From Nitrosomonas marina (GTDB lineage Bacteria > Pseudomonadota > Gammaproteobacteria > Burkholderiales > Nitrosomonadaceae), in assembly GCF_900111605.1 (NCBI RefSeq), contig NZ_FOIA01000014.1:30624-94623 (forward strand): a DNA stretch of 64,000 nt, read 5' to 3'. A program made the position numbers and the translations under genes. Positions 10,204 to 20,946 of this stretch are shown in pieces; positions within the stretch are counted from its first letter, which is position 1; every line of letters starts with the position of its first letter. Below the pieces are notes generated by a model. It worked only from the letters and a program-made list of their open reading frames with translations. It was not told where the DNA came from and did not search any database.

Positions 10204-10269
10204 AAATCAGGTTATGTGTTTTCTAAAAAGTTGGGTATATTATCAGGTTGACTCGTTCATAGATAGCCA

Positions 10270-13089
10270 ATGGAATTGATTAGAATTCGTGGTGCGCGCA
10301 CCCATAATCTGAAAAATATCAATCTCGATCTGCCGCGTAACAAACTTATCGTAATAACCGGGCTTTCCGGATCTGGAAAGTCCTCGCTTGCATTCGATAC
10401 ACTTTATGCAGAAGGACAACGGCGCTACGTGGAATCGCTTTCCGCCTATGCCAGACAGTTTCTGCAACTGATGGAAAAACCCGATGTCGATTCGATCGAG
10501 GGTCTTTCGCCTGCCATTGCCATTGAACAAAAAGCCACATCGCACAATCCACGCTCCACAGTAGGCACCGTAACTGAAATTCACGACTATCTGCGCTTGC
10601 TGTTTGCGCGCGTGGGTGATCCGCAATGCCCAACGCATCATATCACGCTAACCGCGCAAAGCGTCTCGCAAATGGTCGATCATGTGCTTGAACTGCCCGT
10701 CGATACACGACTGATGATTCTGTCGCCACTGATTGTTGGACGCAAAGGAGAACAGGCCGATTTATTTGACGAATTGCGCGCTCAAGGATTTATCCGTTTA
10801 CGTATCGACGGCGATATACACGACATCGACGATTTACCGAAACTCCAGAAAAACAAAAAACATACCGTTGAGATTGTTGTTGATCGTTTGAAAATTTCAC
10901 CAGATGCCAAACAACGACTGGCTGAATCATTCGAAACAGCCTTGCGTCATGCTGGCGGACGCGCGCTCGCGGTAGAGATGGACAGCGGCGAGACACATCT
11001 TTTTTCCGCAAAATTCAGCTGTCCAGTGTGTAGTTATTCGCTTTCAGAACTTGAACCCAGGCTATTTTCCTTCAACAACCCAGTGGGAGCTTGCCAGCGG
11101 TGTGACGGCCTTGGCCAGATCACTTTTTTTGATCCGGCCCGCGTTGTGGCATTTCCACACTTATCATTGGCATCCGGCGCAGTTAAAAACTGGGACCGAC
11201 GCAATCAGTTTTATTTTCAATTGCTGACAAATCTTGCAGCACATTATGGCTTTGATATTGAAACGCCTTTTGAAAAGCTGGATACGGCAATTCAGGAAAT
11301 TATCCTGCATGGTTCAAGACAGGAAAAAATACAATTCACTTACTTGAACGAAGGTGGCAAGAAAAACAGTCAGAAACACACATTCGAAGGCATCATCCCC
11401 AACCTTACCCGGCGCTATCACGAAACCGAATCGCAGACTGTGCGTGAAGAACTCGGCAAATATCTGAATGCCAAGACATGCCCGGACTGCCAGGGCACCC
11501 GGCTTTGCACAGCCGCGCGCCATGTTTTGGTCGATAACAAAGCCATCTATGAAATCAGCGCGTTACCCCTACAACAGACTAAAACATTCTTTGACCAATT
11601 GATTTTGCCCGGACACAAGCAATCCATTGCAGAGAGAATTGTCAAGGAAATCTCCAGCCGCTTGCAATTTCTGAATAACGTGGGACTGGATTACTTATCG
11701 CTGGATCGTTCCGCGGATACGTTATCAGGCGGAGAATCGCAGCGTATCCGGCTGGCCAGTCAGATCGGTTCGGGCCTTACGGGTGTGATGTACGTTCTCG
11801 ACGAACCTTCTATCGGATTACATCAGCGTGACAACGATCGCCTGCTCAATACACTCGAACATTTGCGCGATCTGGGAAACAGTGTCATTGTCGTTGAGCA
11901 TGATGAAGATGCCATCAAGTTGGCCGATTATGTCGTTGATATGGGGCCGGGCGCAGGCGAACATGGCGGCAAGGTGGTAGCCCATGGCGAACCAGAATTT
12001 ATTCAAACACACCATGAATCCTTGACAGGGGCATACCTTGCCGGCAGATTGTCTATCAAAGTTCCTGAGCATCGAACAAATCCGAATCGGAACAGAATGC
12101 TATGCATCAACGGCGCTACCGGTAATAACCTGAAGAGTCTGCATTTACAATTACCCATTGGCCTGTTTGTCTGCGTAACGGGCGTTTCCGGATCCGGAAA
12201 ATCAACACTGATCAATGAAACGCTGTATCGCGCCGTCTCCCAGCATCTCTACGCGAGCACTACCGGGCCGGCTCCTTATGAGAATATTGAAGGACTGGAG
12301 TTTTTCGATAAAGTCATCAATATGGACCAAAGTCCGATCGGACGCACGCCACGGTCAAATCCAGCGACCTATACCGGTTTATTTACACCAATTCGCGAAT
12401 TGTTTGCAGGTGTGCCGCAAGCACGAGAACGTGGCTATGCACCAGGTCGTTTTTCATTCAATGTAAAGGGCGGACGCTGCGAAGCATGTCAGGGCGATGG
12501 CGTAATCAAGGTTGAAATGCATTTTTTGCCGGATATTTACGTGACTTGTGACGTTTGTCATGGCAAACGGTATAACCGTGAAACGCTGGAAATACAGTAC
12601 AAAGGCAAGAACATCAGTGACATTCTGCAAATGACTGTGAAAAGCGCGTTTGATTTTTTTAACCCCGTACCTGTCGTTGCTCGCAAGCTGCAAACGCTGT
12701 TGGATGTCGGATTGGGCTATATCACCCTGGGACAATCCGCTACAACGCTTTCCGGCGGTGAGGCGCAGCGCGTCAAGCTATCGCTGGAACTATCCAAGCG
12801 CGATACCGGCCGCACGCTGTATATACTCGATGAACCCACGACAGGTTTGCATTTCCAGGACATCGACATGCTACTCAATGTACTGCACAGGTTGCGTGAT
12901 CATGGCAATACGGTAGTTGTCATCGAACATAATCTCGATGTCATTAAAACGGCCGACTGGATAATTGATCTGGGTCCCGAAGGCGGCGATGGCGGTGGAT
13001 ACATAGTGGCCGAGGGCACCCCCGAAGAAATAGCCATGCATCGTCACAGTTATACTGGCCGCTATTTGCAGGATATTTTGAAACGATGA
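10270..13089 (+). CDS. uvrA: Excinuclease ABC subunit A
   Basis: Damage-recognition ATPase of nucleotide excision repair. It is 939 residues with two ABC modules. Walker A motifs are GLSGSGKSS (near residue 31) and GVSGSGKST (near 638). Signature motifs are [16 protein letters not shown] and [11 protein letters not shown], and Walker B segments are [13 protein letters not shown] and [10 protein letters not shown]. Zinc-binding CxxC pairs occur in [23 protein letters not shown] and CDVCHGK. Everything needed for function is present. The stop codon overlaps the glycerate kinase start (ATGA). Confidence 0.98.
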   Translation: MELIRIRGARTHNLKNINLDLPRNKLIVITGLSGSGKSSLAFDTLYAEGQRRYVESLSAYARQFLQLMEKPDVDSIEGLSPAIAIEQKATSHNPRSTVGTVTEIHDYLRLLFARVGDPQCPTHHITLTAQSVSQMVDHVLELPVDTRLMILSPLIVGRKGEQADLFDELRAQGFIRLRIDGDIHDIDDLPKLQKNKKHTVEIVVDRLKISPDAKQRLAESFETALRHAGGRALAVEMDSGETHLFSAKFSCPVCSYSLSELEPRLFSFNNPVGACQRCDGLGQITFFDPARVVAFPHLSLASGAVKNWDRRNQFYFQLLTNLAAHYGFDIETPFEKLDTAIQEIILHGSRQEKIQFTYLNEGGKKNSQKHTFEGIIPNLTRRYHETESQTVREELGKYLNAKTCPDCQGTRLCTAARHVLVDNKAIYEISALPLQQTKTFFDQLILPGHKQSIAERIVKEISSRLQFLNNVGLDYLSLDRSADTLSGGESQRIRLASQIGSGLTGVMYVLDEPSIGLHQRDNDRLLNTLEHLRDLGNSVIVVEHDEDAIKLADYVVDMGPGAGEHGGKVVAHGEPEFIQTHHESLTGAYLAGRLSIKVPEHRTNPNRNRMLCINGATGNNLKSLHLQLPIGLFVCVTGVSGSGKSTLINETLYRAVSQHLYASTTGPAPYENIEGLEFFDKVINMDQSPIGRTPRSNPATYTGLFTPIRELFAGVPQARERGYAPGRFSFNVKGGRCEACQGDGVIKVEMHFLPDIYVTCDVCHGKRYNRETLEIQYKGKNISDILQMTVKSAFDFFNPVPVVARKLQTLLDVGLGYITLGQSATTLSGGEAQRVKLSLELSKRDTGRTLYILDEPTTGLHFQDIDMLLNVLHRLRDHGNTVVVIEHNLDVIKTADWIIDLGPEGGDGGGYIVAEGTPEEIAMHRHSYTGRYLQDILKR

Positions 13090-14363
13090 ATCTGCGCACC
13101 TGCTTGATGGACAGTTTTCATGCGGCTGTCGAGACAGCCAACCCGGCACACACCGTGCCACGCCATCTTCCCAATCCGGCCCATGTGCCCGGGCGCATGT
13201 TTGTTATCGGAGCTGGTAAGGCCTCTGCAGCAATGGCCTTGGCGGTAGAGAGAAGCTGGCCTGAAAACAAGGTACTGGAAGGAATGGTGGTAACACGGTA
13301 TGGCTATAATCAACCCACTCGAAGAATCGAAGTTGTAGAAGCCGGTCATCCTGTACCGGATTATAACGGCATGCAGGCCGCACAAATCATATTAAAGCAG
13401 GTTAAGCGCCTAACCAAACATGATTTTCTGCTGTGCTTATTCAGTGGCGGCGGCTCCAGTTTGCTGCCCCTACCACCGGAGGGCGTAACATTGGCGGATC
13501 TTCAGGAACTCACTGAGCAACTTCTTCGTTGTGGCGCGAGCATTCAGGAAATTAATACCATCCGCAAACATCTGTCCTGCATTCAAGGAGGCCGGCTCGC
13601 CGCCGTCTGTCGCGCTCCAGTTCGTGCGTTAATGATATCAGATGTTACCGGGGACGATCCCGCCCATATTGCTTCCGGTCCCTGTGCGCCAGACCCAACG
13701 CGTTCCTCCGATGCACTGGCAATACTGTCACGTTACCAGCTTAACGTGCCATCCAGCATCAGAAATCGACTGATTGCCGGAGATCGGCAGCAACTGAATG
13801 AAACGCCTAAACCCGGCGCTTCGATATTTAAACACGTCGAAAATATCGTAATAGCCAGTGCTCACCAATCGCTCGCTGCCGCCAGAAATTATTTCCAAAA
13901 ACAGCATTTTAACACGTTGATACTGGGAGACACGGTAACCGGTGAGGCGCGCGAAGTCGCAAAAGTTTTCGCAGCATTCATTAAAGAAATTCGCCGCTAT
14001 CCGGATATTCTAAAGCCGCCAGCAGCATTACTGTCGGGCGGCGAAACGACGGTTACGGTCAAAGGTAACGGAAGTGGCGGTCGTAACACTGAGTTTTTAC
14101 TGTCACTGTTGATAGAGCTGGATGGGCTGGATGGTGTTTATGCGCTGGCTTGCGATACGGATGGCATAGATGGCTCTGAAGACAATGCCGGCGCCCTGAT
14201 AACACCCGATACTTTAGCGAGGGCACATAAGAAAGAAATTCAGGCCGGTGAATTGCTGGCCAACAACGATGCGTACCGATTTTTTGAACAACTGGGTGAT
14301 TTGGTAATCACAGGCCCTACCTATACCAACGTGAATGATTATCGGGCGATGTTGATTGTTTAG
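13086..14363 (+). CDS. Glycerate 2-kinase (MOFRL/TtuD family)
   Basis: Phosphorylates D-glycerate, typically to 2-phosphoglycerate, linking photorespiratory glycolate salvage to lower glycolysis; this is sensible in a Calvin-cycle autotroph. The 425-residue protein has the DUF4147 N-terminal domain ([41 protein letters not shown]) and the C-terminal MOFRL domain ([35 protein letters not shown]). It starts inside the uvrA stop (ATGA), so it is translationally coupled to an unrelated repair gene. Confidence 0.92.
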   Translation: MNLRTCLMDSFHAAVETANPAHTVPRHLPNPAHVPGRMFVIGAGKASAAMALAVERSWPENKVLEGMVVTRYGYNQPTRRIEVVEAGHPVPDYNGMQAAQIILKQVKRLTKHDFLLCLFSGGGSSLLPLPPEGVTLADLQELTEQLLRCGASIQEINTIRKHLSCIQGGRLAAVCRAPVRALMISDVTGDDPAHIASGPCAPDPTRSSDALAILSRYQLNVPSSIRNRLIAGDRQQLNETPKPGASIFKHVENIVIASAHQSLAAARNYFQKQHFNTLILGDTVTGEAREVAKVFAAFIKEIRRYPDILKPPAALLSGGETTVTVKGNGSGGRNTEFLLSLLIELDGLDGVYALACDTDGIDGSEDNAGALITPDTLARAHKKEIQAGELLANNDAYRFFEQLGDLVITGPTYTNVNDYRAMLIV

Positions 14364-14382
14364 AGATCGGATAGCCGTTTGC

Positions 14383-14868
14383 TTAACCCTGCACGATTTC
14401 AATTTGATCGACCTGTATGGAAGATACCAGATAGCCTGACTCATACCATCGATGGATTATATATTCATAAAAAGCCTGGTTCCGCCGAATATCCTGTGCT
14501 GATACCAGTGATTTTCCGCGTTCCGTCAAAATAACACAGCCAAGGTCAAGCTGATTATCCATCTCGTTCGGAAAACCAATTTTGGTCGGTTTTCCGCAAT
14601 AAAACAGCCGGGTATGCTTGCCAAATTTCTTTTTAACGAATCCGTCCGGCTCATAGCTGATCAGCCCGCATGCCTCAAGTTGCTTGAGTGTATGCTCAGT
14701 AATGCCCTGATCGGTATAGACTGTTGCATTGACATCCAGAATAAGCGGCAGTGGTCCACCCTGTACCCAAATGAACTGATGCAGTACTTTAAACAGTCGT
14801 CTATTTTTCTCGCTCAATTCATAACCCGGTTGCGGCTGTGCACCCAGAGAGGATTCTATCATTGGCAA
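14383..14868 (-). CDS. Hypothetical protein, possible winged-helix region
   Basis: The 161-residue soluble protein has no signal peptide. A segment around residues 55-85 (ITEHTLKQLEACGLI, then YEPDGFVKK) looks like the recognition-helix part of a winged helix. The C-terminal part has LTERGKSLVSA and FYEYIIHRWYESGY. From memory this resembles the C-terminal part of DUF2806/TIGR03899-type proteins, but I cannot confirm it. It is convergent with the glycerate kinase gene. Function unknown. Confidence 0.68.
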   Translation of the reverse strand: MPMIESSLGAQPQPGYELSEKNRRLFKVLHQFIWVQGGPLPLILDVNATVYTDQGITEHTLKQLEACGLISYEPDGFVKKKFGKHTRLFYCGKPTKIGFPNEMDNQLDLGCVILTERGKSLVSAQDIRRNQAFYEYIIHRWYESGYLVSSIQVDQIEIVQG

Positions 14869-14962
14869 TTAACTTCTAATGTTAGAAGAATACTGTTGTA
14901 AAAAACATTTTCCCGTCAGTTTCTCAATCATTGTTTCATCGCACATAAGATTGATTTTTTGC

Positions 14963-15409
14963 TTATTTATCATTTTTGTGACTGTTGACATCGATAGCGT
15001 TTGAATCGACATTTGTTTCTTGTGAATCACTTTGAGCGGTCTGGTCTGTTTGAATCTGTTTTTTACTTTTTTCAATCCCCTCATTTTTTGTTTTTGGTTT
15101 TTCTGCCCTTTTCGCGCGATGCTTCAATTCACTATTGATTTCATTGAGGAAATTAATGTTGTCCTGGCGGCGTTTCTCGCCCTTATACCAGGCGAGACAA
15201 GTCAACGATCCCATAACGATCAGTAATACATTAAGTACATCGACGCCATCAAAAAATATAAAAGCAATACCGGTCGAAACAGCGAAAGCACCGAGAAACG
15301 CAGTAAAATGCCACATTTTATTTCCCGCTTTTTGGTAACGCTTGCTCAGCTCCTCTAGCTTGTCGCGTGTTGAAATCAGCTCTTGATCTGTCCATTTTTT
15401 CATGCTCAT
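14963..15409 (-). CDS. Small two-helix membrane protein with charged tail
   Basis: From the ATG at 15409 (MSMKKWTDQEL) the product is 148 residues. It has an N-terminal helical segment, two adjacent membrane helices (about residues 31-73), and a long hydrophilic tail rich in Lys, Glu, Gln, Ser and Asn ending HKNDK. The frame opens at 15460, but that start falls at the edge of the structured repeat, and a GGGAG sits 11 bases before 15409, so the shorter form is preferred. Function unknown. Confidence 0.62.
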   Translation of the reverse strand: MSMKKWTDQELISTRDKLEELSKRYQKAGNKMWHFTAFLGAFAVSTGIAFIFFDGVDVLNVLLIVMGSLTCLAWYKGEKRRQDNINFLNEINSELKHRAKRAEKPKTKNEGIEKSKKQIQTDQTAQSDSQETNVDSNAIDVNSHKNDK

Positions 15410-15463
15410 AGTGAGTAAATCTCCCATATAATCTTTTTTGGCTTGACCGGATCTGCACATAGT

Positions 15464-15722
15464 ACTCTATCAATATGATATTGCCGGGTTCAGTGAGCTT
15501 GTCAGTGTTCATGGCAAGGCGTGTCTTGCAGGAAATAGTTGTTCTATTACCAAAAGACACAACACAGTCCATGGATGCTGACAAGCTCATCCACAGGGCG
15601 TTACCGTGGTGTCCTGCAGCCGTGTTACAGTACTTGAAAAGGGAACAACCCTTTCCCGCGTACTGTGCCTGCTCCATAACACCACGGCAACGCTGTACCT
15701 GGCAATATCATATTGATAGAGT
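15464..15722. mobile_element. 259-bp MITE-like element with 30-bp terminal inverted repeats and two internal hairpin arms
   Basis: The ends 15464-15493 and 15693-15722 are inverted repeats (27 of 30 identical, starting ACTCTATCAATATGATATTG). Almost all the interior also folds. Arm 1 pairs 15494-15505 with 15578-15589 (12 of 12), continues through 15506-15514/15569-15577 with three G-U-type positions, then 15521-15527/15554-15560 and 15534-15538/15544-15548. Arm 2 pairs 15598-15612 with 15679-15693 (14 of 15), then 15627-15633/15660-15666 and 15638-15643/15649-15654. There is no coding frame contained inside. Either strand can form a three-way junction. Target-site duplication is not clear. 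Confidence 0.75.
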
Positions 15723-15898
15723 AATAGTATACCGATACGATACTGAATATTCTGTTTTCAATTTCGAAAATATTTTAATTCACTTCCAGATTTCTGTAAT
15801 TCTAATTGCTTGCTGCACCATTTGAGCAAAGATAATATCTGAACGGAACAATCCCAGTGTATCAATTAGTTGCTGAGGTAACGAAGGAGGATGCCGAA

Positions 15899-15961
15899 AT
15901 GATCAGAATACTTCGGTTCCAGAAGCTATTTTTCATAAGAAACAAAAAAGGCACCTTTTAG
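15899..15961 (+). CDS. Possible 20-residue leader-type ORF ending in a terminator
   Basis: ATG at 15899 follows AAGGAGG (15884-15890) at good spacing, and the frame (MIRILRFQKLFFIRNKKGTF) stops at 15959-15961 inside the terminator hairpin at 15944-15972. Strong ribosome binding site plus a stop inside a terminator is suggestive of a tiny expressed peptide or leader. There is no gene downstream on this strand to regulate, so it may equally be chance. Confidence 0.25.
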   Translation: MIRILRFQKLFFIRNKKGTF

Positions 15962-15972
15962 GTGCCTTTTTT
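15944..15972. terminator. Bidirectional rho-independent terminator after the porin gene
   Basis: AAAAAAGGCACC (15944-15955) pairs with GGTGCCTTTTTT (15961-15972) around a 5-base loop. With A and T tracts on both flanks it can end transcription from either side, including the porin gene whose stop is at 15991. Confidence 0.9.
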
Positions 15973-15990
15973 GTTTAAAACAATTTGTTC

Positions 15991-17211
15991 TTAGAAGTTG
16001 TGGCGTACACCGACTGTATATACGTTGCTGTCTCTAAAACCGGTAGCAACGTTGTTGTTATCAATCATGTTACGTTGGTAGCCACCGAAAAGGCTTGAGC
16101 GTTTGCTCAGATTGTGAATTGCACCTACTGTAAAGGTGCTGATTTCACGTTTTGAAGCAGCTGTAGTTGCTTCGGCCTCACCCATACCACCTTGTGCCAG
16201 CAAACGGGTATTGCCGATTTCATACTCGCCACCCACAAACCAGAGGTGTCCGTCACCGTTCACGTTCATGGCTGAGTTACATTGTCCGCGTCCACCATTG
16301 TTTGCGCCTCCCAATGCTGTGCTACCCAATGCAGCTGCAGTTGTACAAGAAGCAGCACCGTTTATGCTAGCGTTATTGATATTTTCATACTGACCACTCA
16401 AACGGAAACCCATGAAGCTCCAGGTAGCACCACCACGCCAGACTTCTTCGTCGTCAGCACCGATACCTTGAAAAGCTCTTTGGTTTGTGCTGATATTATC
16501 CCGTGAGTAACCACCAAATACACCAACGTTATGATCAGCTATGTTCGCTTCATATTTACCAGCGATCTGGAAATCCCATTCGCCATCTTCACCACCACTA
16601 GTGCTGCTAGGTGTAAAGTTGCTGGAATTAGCAACACCGCCACCCAGTATAGGATCGAGATTGTTAGAATCGCCCGGCATCAACAAAGCTGCAAATGAAA
16701 AACCCTCAACGGTAGGGGAATCATAACGGGCCGCACTGTTTACGAAACCTTGCGCGCCTGATCCCATACCATTTGCCGATGCAGTCATGGTACCACCGCT
16801 ACCTGCTGCCTGAAGCGTTGTGTAAGCGAATGGGTCAATTGTTTGACCACCGGCAAAATCCTTGAATGGAGATTGAACACGACCGAATTTAACTTCACCC
16901 CAGGCGTCATTAGCCAGAGCAACCCAGCGTTCACGGGCAATGCCTATATCACCATTGCCGGTATTGAAACCAAACTCTAAATGGGCTTTTGCCTTCAGTC
17001 CACCACCTAGTTGTTCAACAACATGTACACCCCATCTTGAACGACCTGCTTCATCTCCAATCTGCGCCTGGCTGGTCAAACCGTCGAAATCAATTGTAGA
17101 ATATTCTGCCTGGACGCTACCGAACATAGTAACATTGGTTCCTTGTGCTGACGCAACCATTGGTGTTGCAAGCGCACCGGCAACTGCTAACGAAATAAGC
17201 TTCTTCTTCAT
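15991..17211 (-). CDS. Gram-negative porin (general diffusion, Neisseria/Bordetella type)
   Basis: Outer-membrane trimeric beta-barrel porin of 406 residues. It has a classic signal peptide (MKKKLISLAVAGALATPMVASAQG, cleavage about residue 22), an N-terminal VTMFGSVQAEYST strand, the conserved GRVQSPFKDF loop region, alternating aromatic beta strands, and a C-terminal phenylalanine (VGVRHNF) required for BAM recognition. AAAGGAG precedes the start. It has its own terminator at 15944-15972 and a 330-base upstream region, so it is probably monocistronic and highly expressed. Confidence 0.93.
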   Translation of the reverse strand: MKKKLISLAVAGALATPMVASAQGTNVTMFGSVQAEYSTIDFDGLTSQAQIGDEAGRSRWGVHVVEQLGGGLKAKAHLEFGFNTGNGDIGIARERWVALANDAWGEVKFGRVQSPFKDFAGGQTIDPFAYTTLQAAGSGGTMTASANGMGSGAQGFVNSAARYDSPTVEGFSFAALLMPGDSNNLDPILGGGVANSSNFTPSSTSGGEDGEWDFQIAGKYEANIADHNVGVFGGYSRDNISTNQRAFQGIGADDEEVWRGGATWSFMGFRLSGQYENINNASINGAASCTTAAALGSTALGGANNGGRGQCNSAMNVNGDGHLWFVGGEYEIGNTRLLAQGGMGEAEATTAASKREISTFTVGAIHNLSKRSSLFGGYQRNMIDNNNVATGFRDSNVYTVGVRHNF

Positions 17212-17544
17212 AGGGAAGTTCTCCTTTAATGTTAAAACGACTGGGGGTCAACAATAAACCCAACTTTGTTCCGGTGGAATGCACCCCGCTTTTTTCTGAC
17301 CTCCCAATCTGGGAAGGTATGGATGGATTTTGCACAACACATTGCATTCCTGCAAGAAAAACAAATCTTTTTTTTGCAAAAAACAGACTAAATGTTGCTT
17401 TTGTGCAACACAATTGTTGTTTTTTCGCCTATAAAGACGTTGCACTAAAATCGCAATCCATCCAGACAAGCAAAAAAATGATGTTTGTTTATGATTTTAT
17501 TCGTGAAATTACTTGTTCAAGGAATGTGCAAACGTTTTTGCACA
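17212..17544. other. Porin upstream region / recQ downstream region
   Basis: No gene recognised. It contains the porin ribosome binding site at its left end, a 6-bp stem TGTTGC/GCAACA at 17393-17410, and the 9-bp stem-loop at 17524-17545. The porin promoter must lie here, but I could not place a convincing -35/-10 pair. Confidence 0.5.
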
Positions 17545-17545
17545 T
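17524..17545. other. Perfect 9-bp stem-loop at the recQ 3' end
   Basis: ATGTGCAAA (17524-17532) pairs exactly with TTTGCACAT (17537-17545) around CGTT. It touches the stop codon of the out-of-frame HRDC region, so it may protect or end the recQ transcript. It lacks a T tract on the minus strand, so it is not a classic terminator. Confidence 0.45.
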
Positions 17546-17782
17546 CACGTATTACACAAAATTTCAATGAGCTGGTCACCATATTTATCGAGCTTATGCG
17601 CGCCGACACCGGCAACGCGAAGCAGTTCATCCCTGCTTTGCGGATTCAAACGCACCAACTCTTTCAATGTCGTATCATGAAAAATGACATATGCGGGTAC
17701 GCCATGTTCCCGGGCTGTTTTAGCGCGCCAATCGCGCAACTGATCCAGAAGTTTTTGCGCACCTTGATCGAGGATTGAAATG
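17545..17782 (-). pseudogene. recQ: Out-of-frame HRDC domain of RecQ
   Basis: This is the 3' continuation of recQ in a different frame. Reading past the A9 run with one A removed gives [20 protein letters not shown] and then an intact HRDC domain (DWRAKTAREHGVPAYVIF, LKELVRLNPQ, LLRVAGVGAHKLDKYG, stop at 17545). HRDC is the accessory DNA-binding domain at the RecQ C-terminus. No good independent start exists, so this is not a separate gene but the disconnected end of recQ. Confidence 0.85.
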
Positions 17783-19348
17783 TTACTGACAGACTGTTTT
17801 TTTTTGCAGAGACTTTTTATGTTCGCGCTGTTGACGCAAAAAAACTTTTTGCCGACCTTTCAAAACAGCACGACTCGCGTTTGTCAGACACAAAGCGCCA
17901 TAACCATCATTGTCTGTTGTTAACAGGCCCAGTGCAATCAACTGCCTGAATATTGCGCGCCAGGTTTTAACCGGCAAATCCTTTCCTATCCCGAATGTGC
18001 TAATACAATCATGCTTCCAGTGCGTAACTTGCATTGTTTGATTGCCGCGCAGAACATCAATTAAATACCCGGCGCCAAATTGTTGCCCGGTACGATAAAC
18101 GCAGGATAATGCCTTTTGAACAGCAATAGTGGCATCCCAGGAATCCGGCGGATTCAAACAAACATCACAGTTGCCGCAAGCCGCGAATGTAACCGATTCA
18201 CCAAAATAATCCAGTAAATAAACGCGACGACAGGCTGTTGTTTCACATAATGCCAGCATCGCTTCCAGTTTTTTGGTTGCAATCTGCTTGAATTGAGCCT
18301 GCGCCTCAGACTCTTCGATCATTCGTCGTTGCTGGATAACATCATTCAGCCCATACACCATCCAGGCGTTGGCTTTTTGCCCATCCCGCCCGGCCCGCCC
18401 TGTTTCCTGATAATAACCTTCGATACTTTTAGGCATATCCAGATGTGCAACAAAGCGGACATCCGGCTTATCAATACCCATACCAAAAGCTATGGTTGCA
18501 ACCATGACAATATTGTCTTCACGTAAAAATATCTCCTGGTTCAGCGCGCGTTGATGCGGACTCATTCCCGCATGATAGGCCAAAGCAGTTATACCATGTG
18601 CGCTTAACCATGCAGCGGTGTCTTCTGTTTTTTTTCGCGACAGGCAATATACGATACCTGCATCATGCAAATGCTCGGCTCGTATAAACGACAGCAACTG
18701 CTGCTTGCTGTTGACTTTATCAACTATCTGATAACGGATATTGGGTCGGTCAAAACTGGATAGAAAGATTTCCGCATCATCCAGCGCCAATCGCTCGATG
18801 ATTTCTTTGCGTGTAACGTCGTCAGCCGTCGCCGTCAGGGCGATACGCGGCACATCGGGAAAACGTGCGTGAAGAACATTCAACTGCCGGTACTCGGGAC
18901 GAAAATCATGCCCCCACTGCGAAACGCAATGAGCTTCATCAATCGCAAACAATGCGAGCTGAGTTCTGGCAATCAGGTCAAGAAAACGCCGGGTTAGCAG
19001 ACGTTCCGGTGCGACATAAAGCAAATCATAATCACCCGCCAGCAACTTTTGTTCGACGGCTTGCGCTTCTTCTACAGGAAGCGCCGAGTTCAGTACGGCA
19101 GCATCGATTCCTACCTCATTGAGCGCGGCCACCTGATTCTGCATCAATGAAATCAATGGAGAAACTACAATTGCAACACCTTTGCGCATTAACGCGGGTA
19201 TCTGATAGCAAAGCGATTTGCCTCCTCCCGTCGGCATCAATACCAGACAGTCATTGCCATTGACCAGATGCTCGATAACATCGGCCTGCTGTCCCCGAAA
19301 TGCCGGATATCCAAAGACTTCTTTCAGGATATTCAATGCATGCGACAT
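17783..19348 (-). CDS. recQ: ATP-dependent DNA helicase RecQ, lacking HRDC through a frameshift
   Basis: 3'-5' helicase of recombination and replication repair. From ATG 19348 ([14 protein letters not shown]) the protein is 521 residues. It has Walker [34 protein letters not shown], motif VI region [11 protein letters not shown], and zinc-binding cysteines in CETTACRR and CGNCDVC, then a winged-helix region. The frame then enters nine consecutive A's (minus strand; 17799-17807 on the plus strand) and stops at 17783. Removing one A restores a normal full-length RecQ of about 600 residues. An upstream extension to 19450 crosses a tandem repeat and was rejected as start. Confidence 0.93.
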   Translation of the reverse strand: MSHALNILKEVFGYPAFRGQQADVIEHLVNGNDCLVLMPTGGGKSLCYQIPALMRKGVAIVVSPLISLMQNQVAALNEVGIDAAVLNSALPVEEAQAVEQKLLAGDYDLLYVAPERLLTRRFLDLIARTQLALFAIDEAHCVSQWGHDFRPEYRQLNVLHARFPDVPRIALTATADDVTRKEIIERLALDDAEIFLSSFDRPNIRYQIVDKVNSKQQLLSFIRAEHLHDAGIVYCLSRKKTEDTAAWLSAHGITALAYHAGMSPHQRALNQEIFLREDNIVMVATIAFGMGIDKPDVRFVAHLDMPKSIEGYYQETGRAGRDGQKANAWMVYGLNDVIQQRRMIEESEAQAQFKQIATKKLEAMLALCETTACRRVYLLDYFGESVTFAACGNCDVCLNPPDSWDATIAVQKALSCVYRTGQQFGAGYLIDVLRGNQTMQVTHWKHDCISTFGIGKDLPVKTWRAIFRQLIALGLLTTDNDGYGALCLTNASRAVLKGRQKVFLRQQREHKKSLQKKTVCQ

Positions 19349-19365
19349 ATATTGACGTAATTCGT

Positions 19366-19397
19366 GATTCGTGATTCTTGCGATTCGTGATTCTTGC
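19366..19397. repeat. Perfect 16-bp tandem duplication upstream of recQ
   Basis: GATTCGTGATTCTTGC occurs twice back to back (19366-19381 and 19382-19397), preceded by a partial unit. It lies between the recQ start and the 3' end of the DASS transporter gene, in the recQ leader or promoter. It may be a slippage product. Confidence 0.7.
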
Positions 19398-19442
19398 GCC
19401 CGACTCTTTGAGTCGTCATTTACCTGTACGATATAGAAAGCG

Positions 19443-20903
19443 TTATCCAAATACCAACGGAATCAATGTATATGACAACCCCGTCACCACAAGAATTGCT
19501 ATAAGGTTAAGTTTAAAACCTGCCCGAGCCATTTGGGCAATTGTTACCTGGCCCGTTGAATACACGACTGCATTTGGGGCAGTCGCAACCGGCAGCATAA
19601 AGGCACAGCTTGCAGCCATTGCTGTGGGGGCAAACAATAGCATGGGATCAATACCGCTGGAAACAGCCAAAACGCCCAGTATCGGTAACAACGTAGCGGT
19701 TGTAGCAGTATTGCTGGTCAGTTCTGTTAAGAAAATAACCAGTGTTACGAGTACCAGCATCATCAGTATCAAATCGAGATGCGGCAGTCCTGAAAGGTTT
19801 TCGCCAATCCAGACGGCGAGACCGGTATTCTTGATAGCTGCGGCAAGGCTTAATCCGCCGCCGAATAACAACAACACACCCCAGGGTATTTGACTGGCAC
19901 TCTCCCAGTCCATAAGTGCGGTTTGCTTTTCCCGAACCGGCAACATATCCTGGCCGGCAGGAATAATAAATAACAGTACGGCACCGCCAACCGCAATTAT
20001 GGCATCATTCAGCCACAACACAATCCCAAACTGCTCTTGTATAGGCACCCGCAATATCCATGCTGATGCTATCAGAACAAACACGTACGAAAGACGCTTC
20101 TCCGGCTGACTCAGTTTACCCAGTTTTCTAAGTTCGTCATAAACTGCTGACAATGAGATACGTTCATCCTGCAAATCGAAAGCGAAAACCCAACGAGTCA
20201 AAACCCACCAAGCTGCAGCTGTCATGATGATAACAACAGGAACGCCAAAAATCATCCAGTCTACAAAGCTGATATCGATACCATAATTTTGTTTCATAAA
20301 ACTGACTACGAACAGATTCGGAGGCGTGCCAATGATGGTACCCAATCCGCCGATACTGGCCGAATAGGCAATTCCTAAAACCAGGCAGAGGATAAATTTG
20401 TGATGCTGGTCGATTTTGTTTTTAACAAGTTCTCCCGCAAGGGATAAAGCGATCGGAATCATCATTAATGTGCTGGCAGTATTGCTGATCCACATTGACA
20501 ACAAAGCGGTTGTGCTCATAAATCCAGCAATGAGTGCAGCCGGACTGTCTCCTACACGCACCAGAATATTCAACGCGATCCGGCGATGCAAATTCCACTT
20601 GGCTAGGCCGGTTGCAATAATAAACCCGCCCATCAGCAAAAAAATTGCCGGGGCCGCATAGGGCGCGGTACTGTCTTCGATGGGCATGATACCCAGCGCG
20701 GGAAACAATATAATCGGCAGCAGCGAAGTTACCGGGATCGGCAAAACTTCGGTGGACCACCACAGCGCCAGCAACAAAGCCACTCCACTGGTACGCCACG
20801 CAGCTTCTGTCATTGCTGCAGGCGCCGGTAATACGATCGTCAACACTAAAAGCCCGACACCAGCGATCAGGCCGATTTTTTTTGGCTTTGTGAAAGGCAG
20901 CAT
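19443..20903 (-). CDS. DASS/SLC13-family anion:Na+ symporter
   Basis: A 486-residue membrane protein with 11-12 predicted helices. The two inverted-topology halves each hold an SNT motif: [15 protein letters not shown] near residue 140 and [15 protein letters not shown] near residue 400. These are the sodium and substrate sites of the divalent anion:sodium symporters (dicarboxylate, citrate, sulfate). The C-terminus has the expected [15 protein letters not shown]. The exact anion cannot be told. It is upstream of recQ on the same strand, with about 95 bases between. Confidence 0.9.
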   Translation of the reverse strand: MLPFTKPKKIGLIAGVGLLVLTIVLPAPAAMTEAAWRTSGVALLLALWWSTEVLPIPVTSLLPIILFPALGIMPIEDSTAPYAAPAIFLLMGGFIIATGLAKWNLHRRIALNILVRVGDSPAALIAGFMSTTALLSMWISNTASTLMMIPIALSLAGELVKNKIDQHHKFILCLVLGIAYSASIGGLGTIIGTPPNLFVVSFMKQNYGIDISFVDWMIFGVPVVIIMTAAAWWVLTRWVFAFDLQDERISLSAVYDELRKLGKLSQPEKRLSYVFVLIASAWILRVPIQEQFGIVLWLNDAIIAVGGAVLLFIIPAGQDMLPVREKQTALMDWESASQIPWGVLLLFGGGLSLAAAIKNTGLAVWIGENLSGLPHLDLILMMLVLVTLVIFLTELTSNTATTATLLPILGVLAVSSGIDPMLLFAPTAMAASCAFMLPVATAPNAVVYSTGQVTIAQMARAGFKLNLIAILVVTGLSYTLIPLVFG

Positions 20904-20946
20904 TATTTTTCCAGAGTCGCAAGATTCATATTGAAGTTAGCCTAGT

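Noticed and set aside
15318..15677. 119-residue ORF crossing the structured element
   Set aside because: It is a shadow produced by the inverted repeats and overlaps the start of a better-supported gene on the same strand in another frame.
16136..16726. Several plus-strand ORFs opposite the porin
   Set aside because: Pro/Ser/Cys-rich antisense frames of a gene with strong coding evidence.
17545..17739. Independent 64-residue HRDC protein
   Set aside because: It begins at an internal TTG without a ribosome binding site, and its sequence continues upstream into the recQ frameshift site, so it is the end of recQ.
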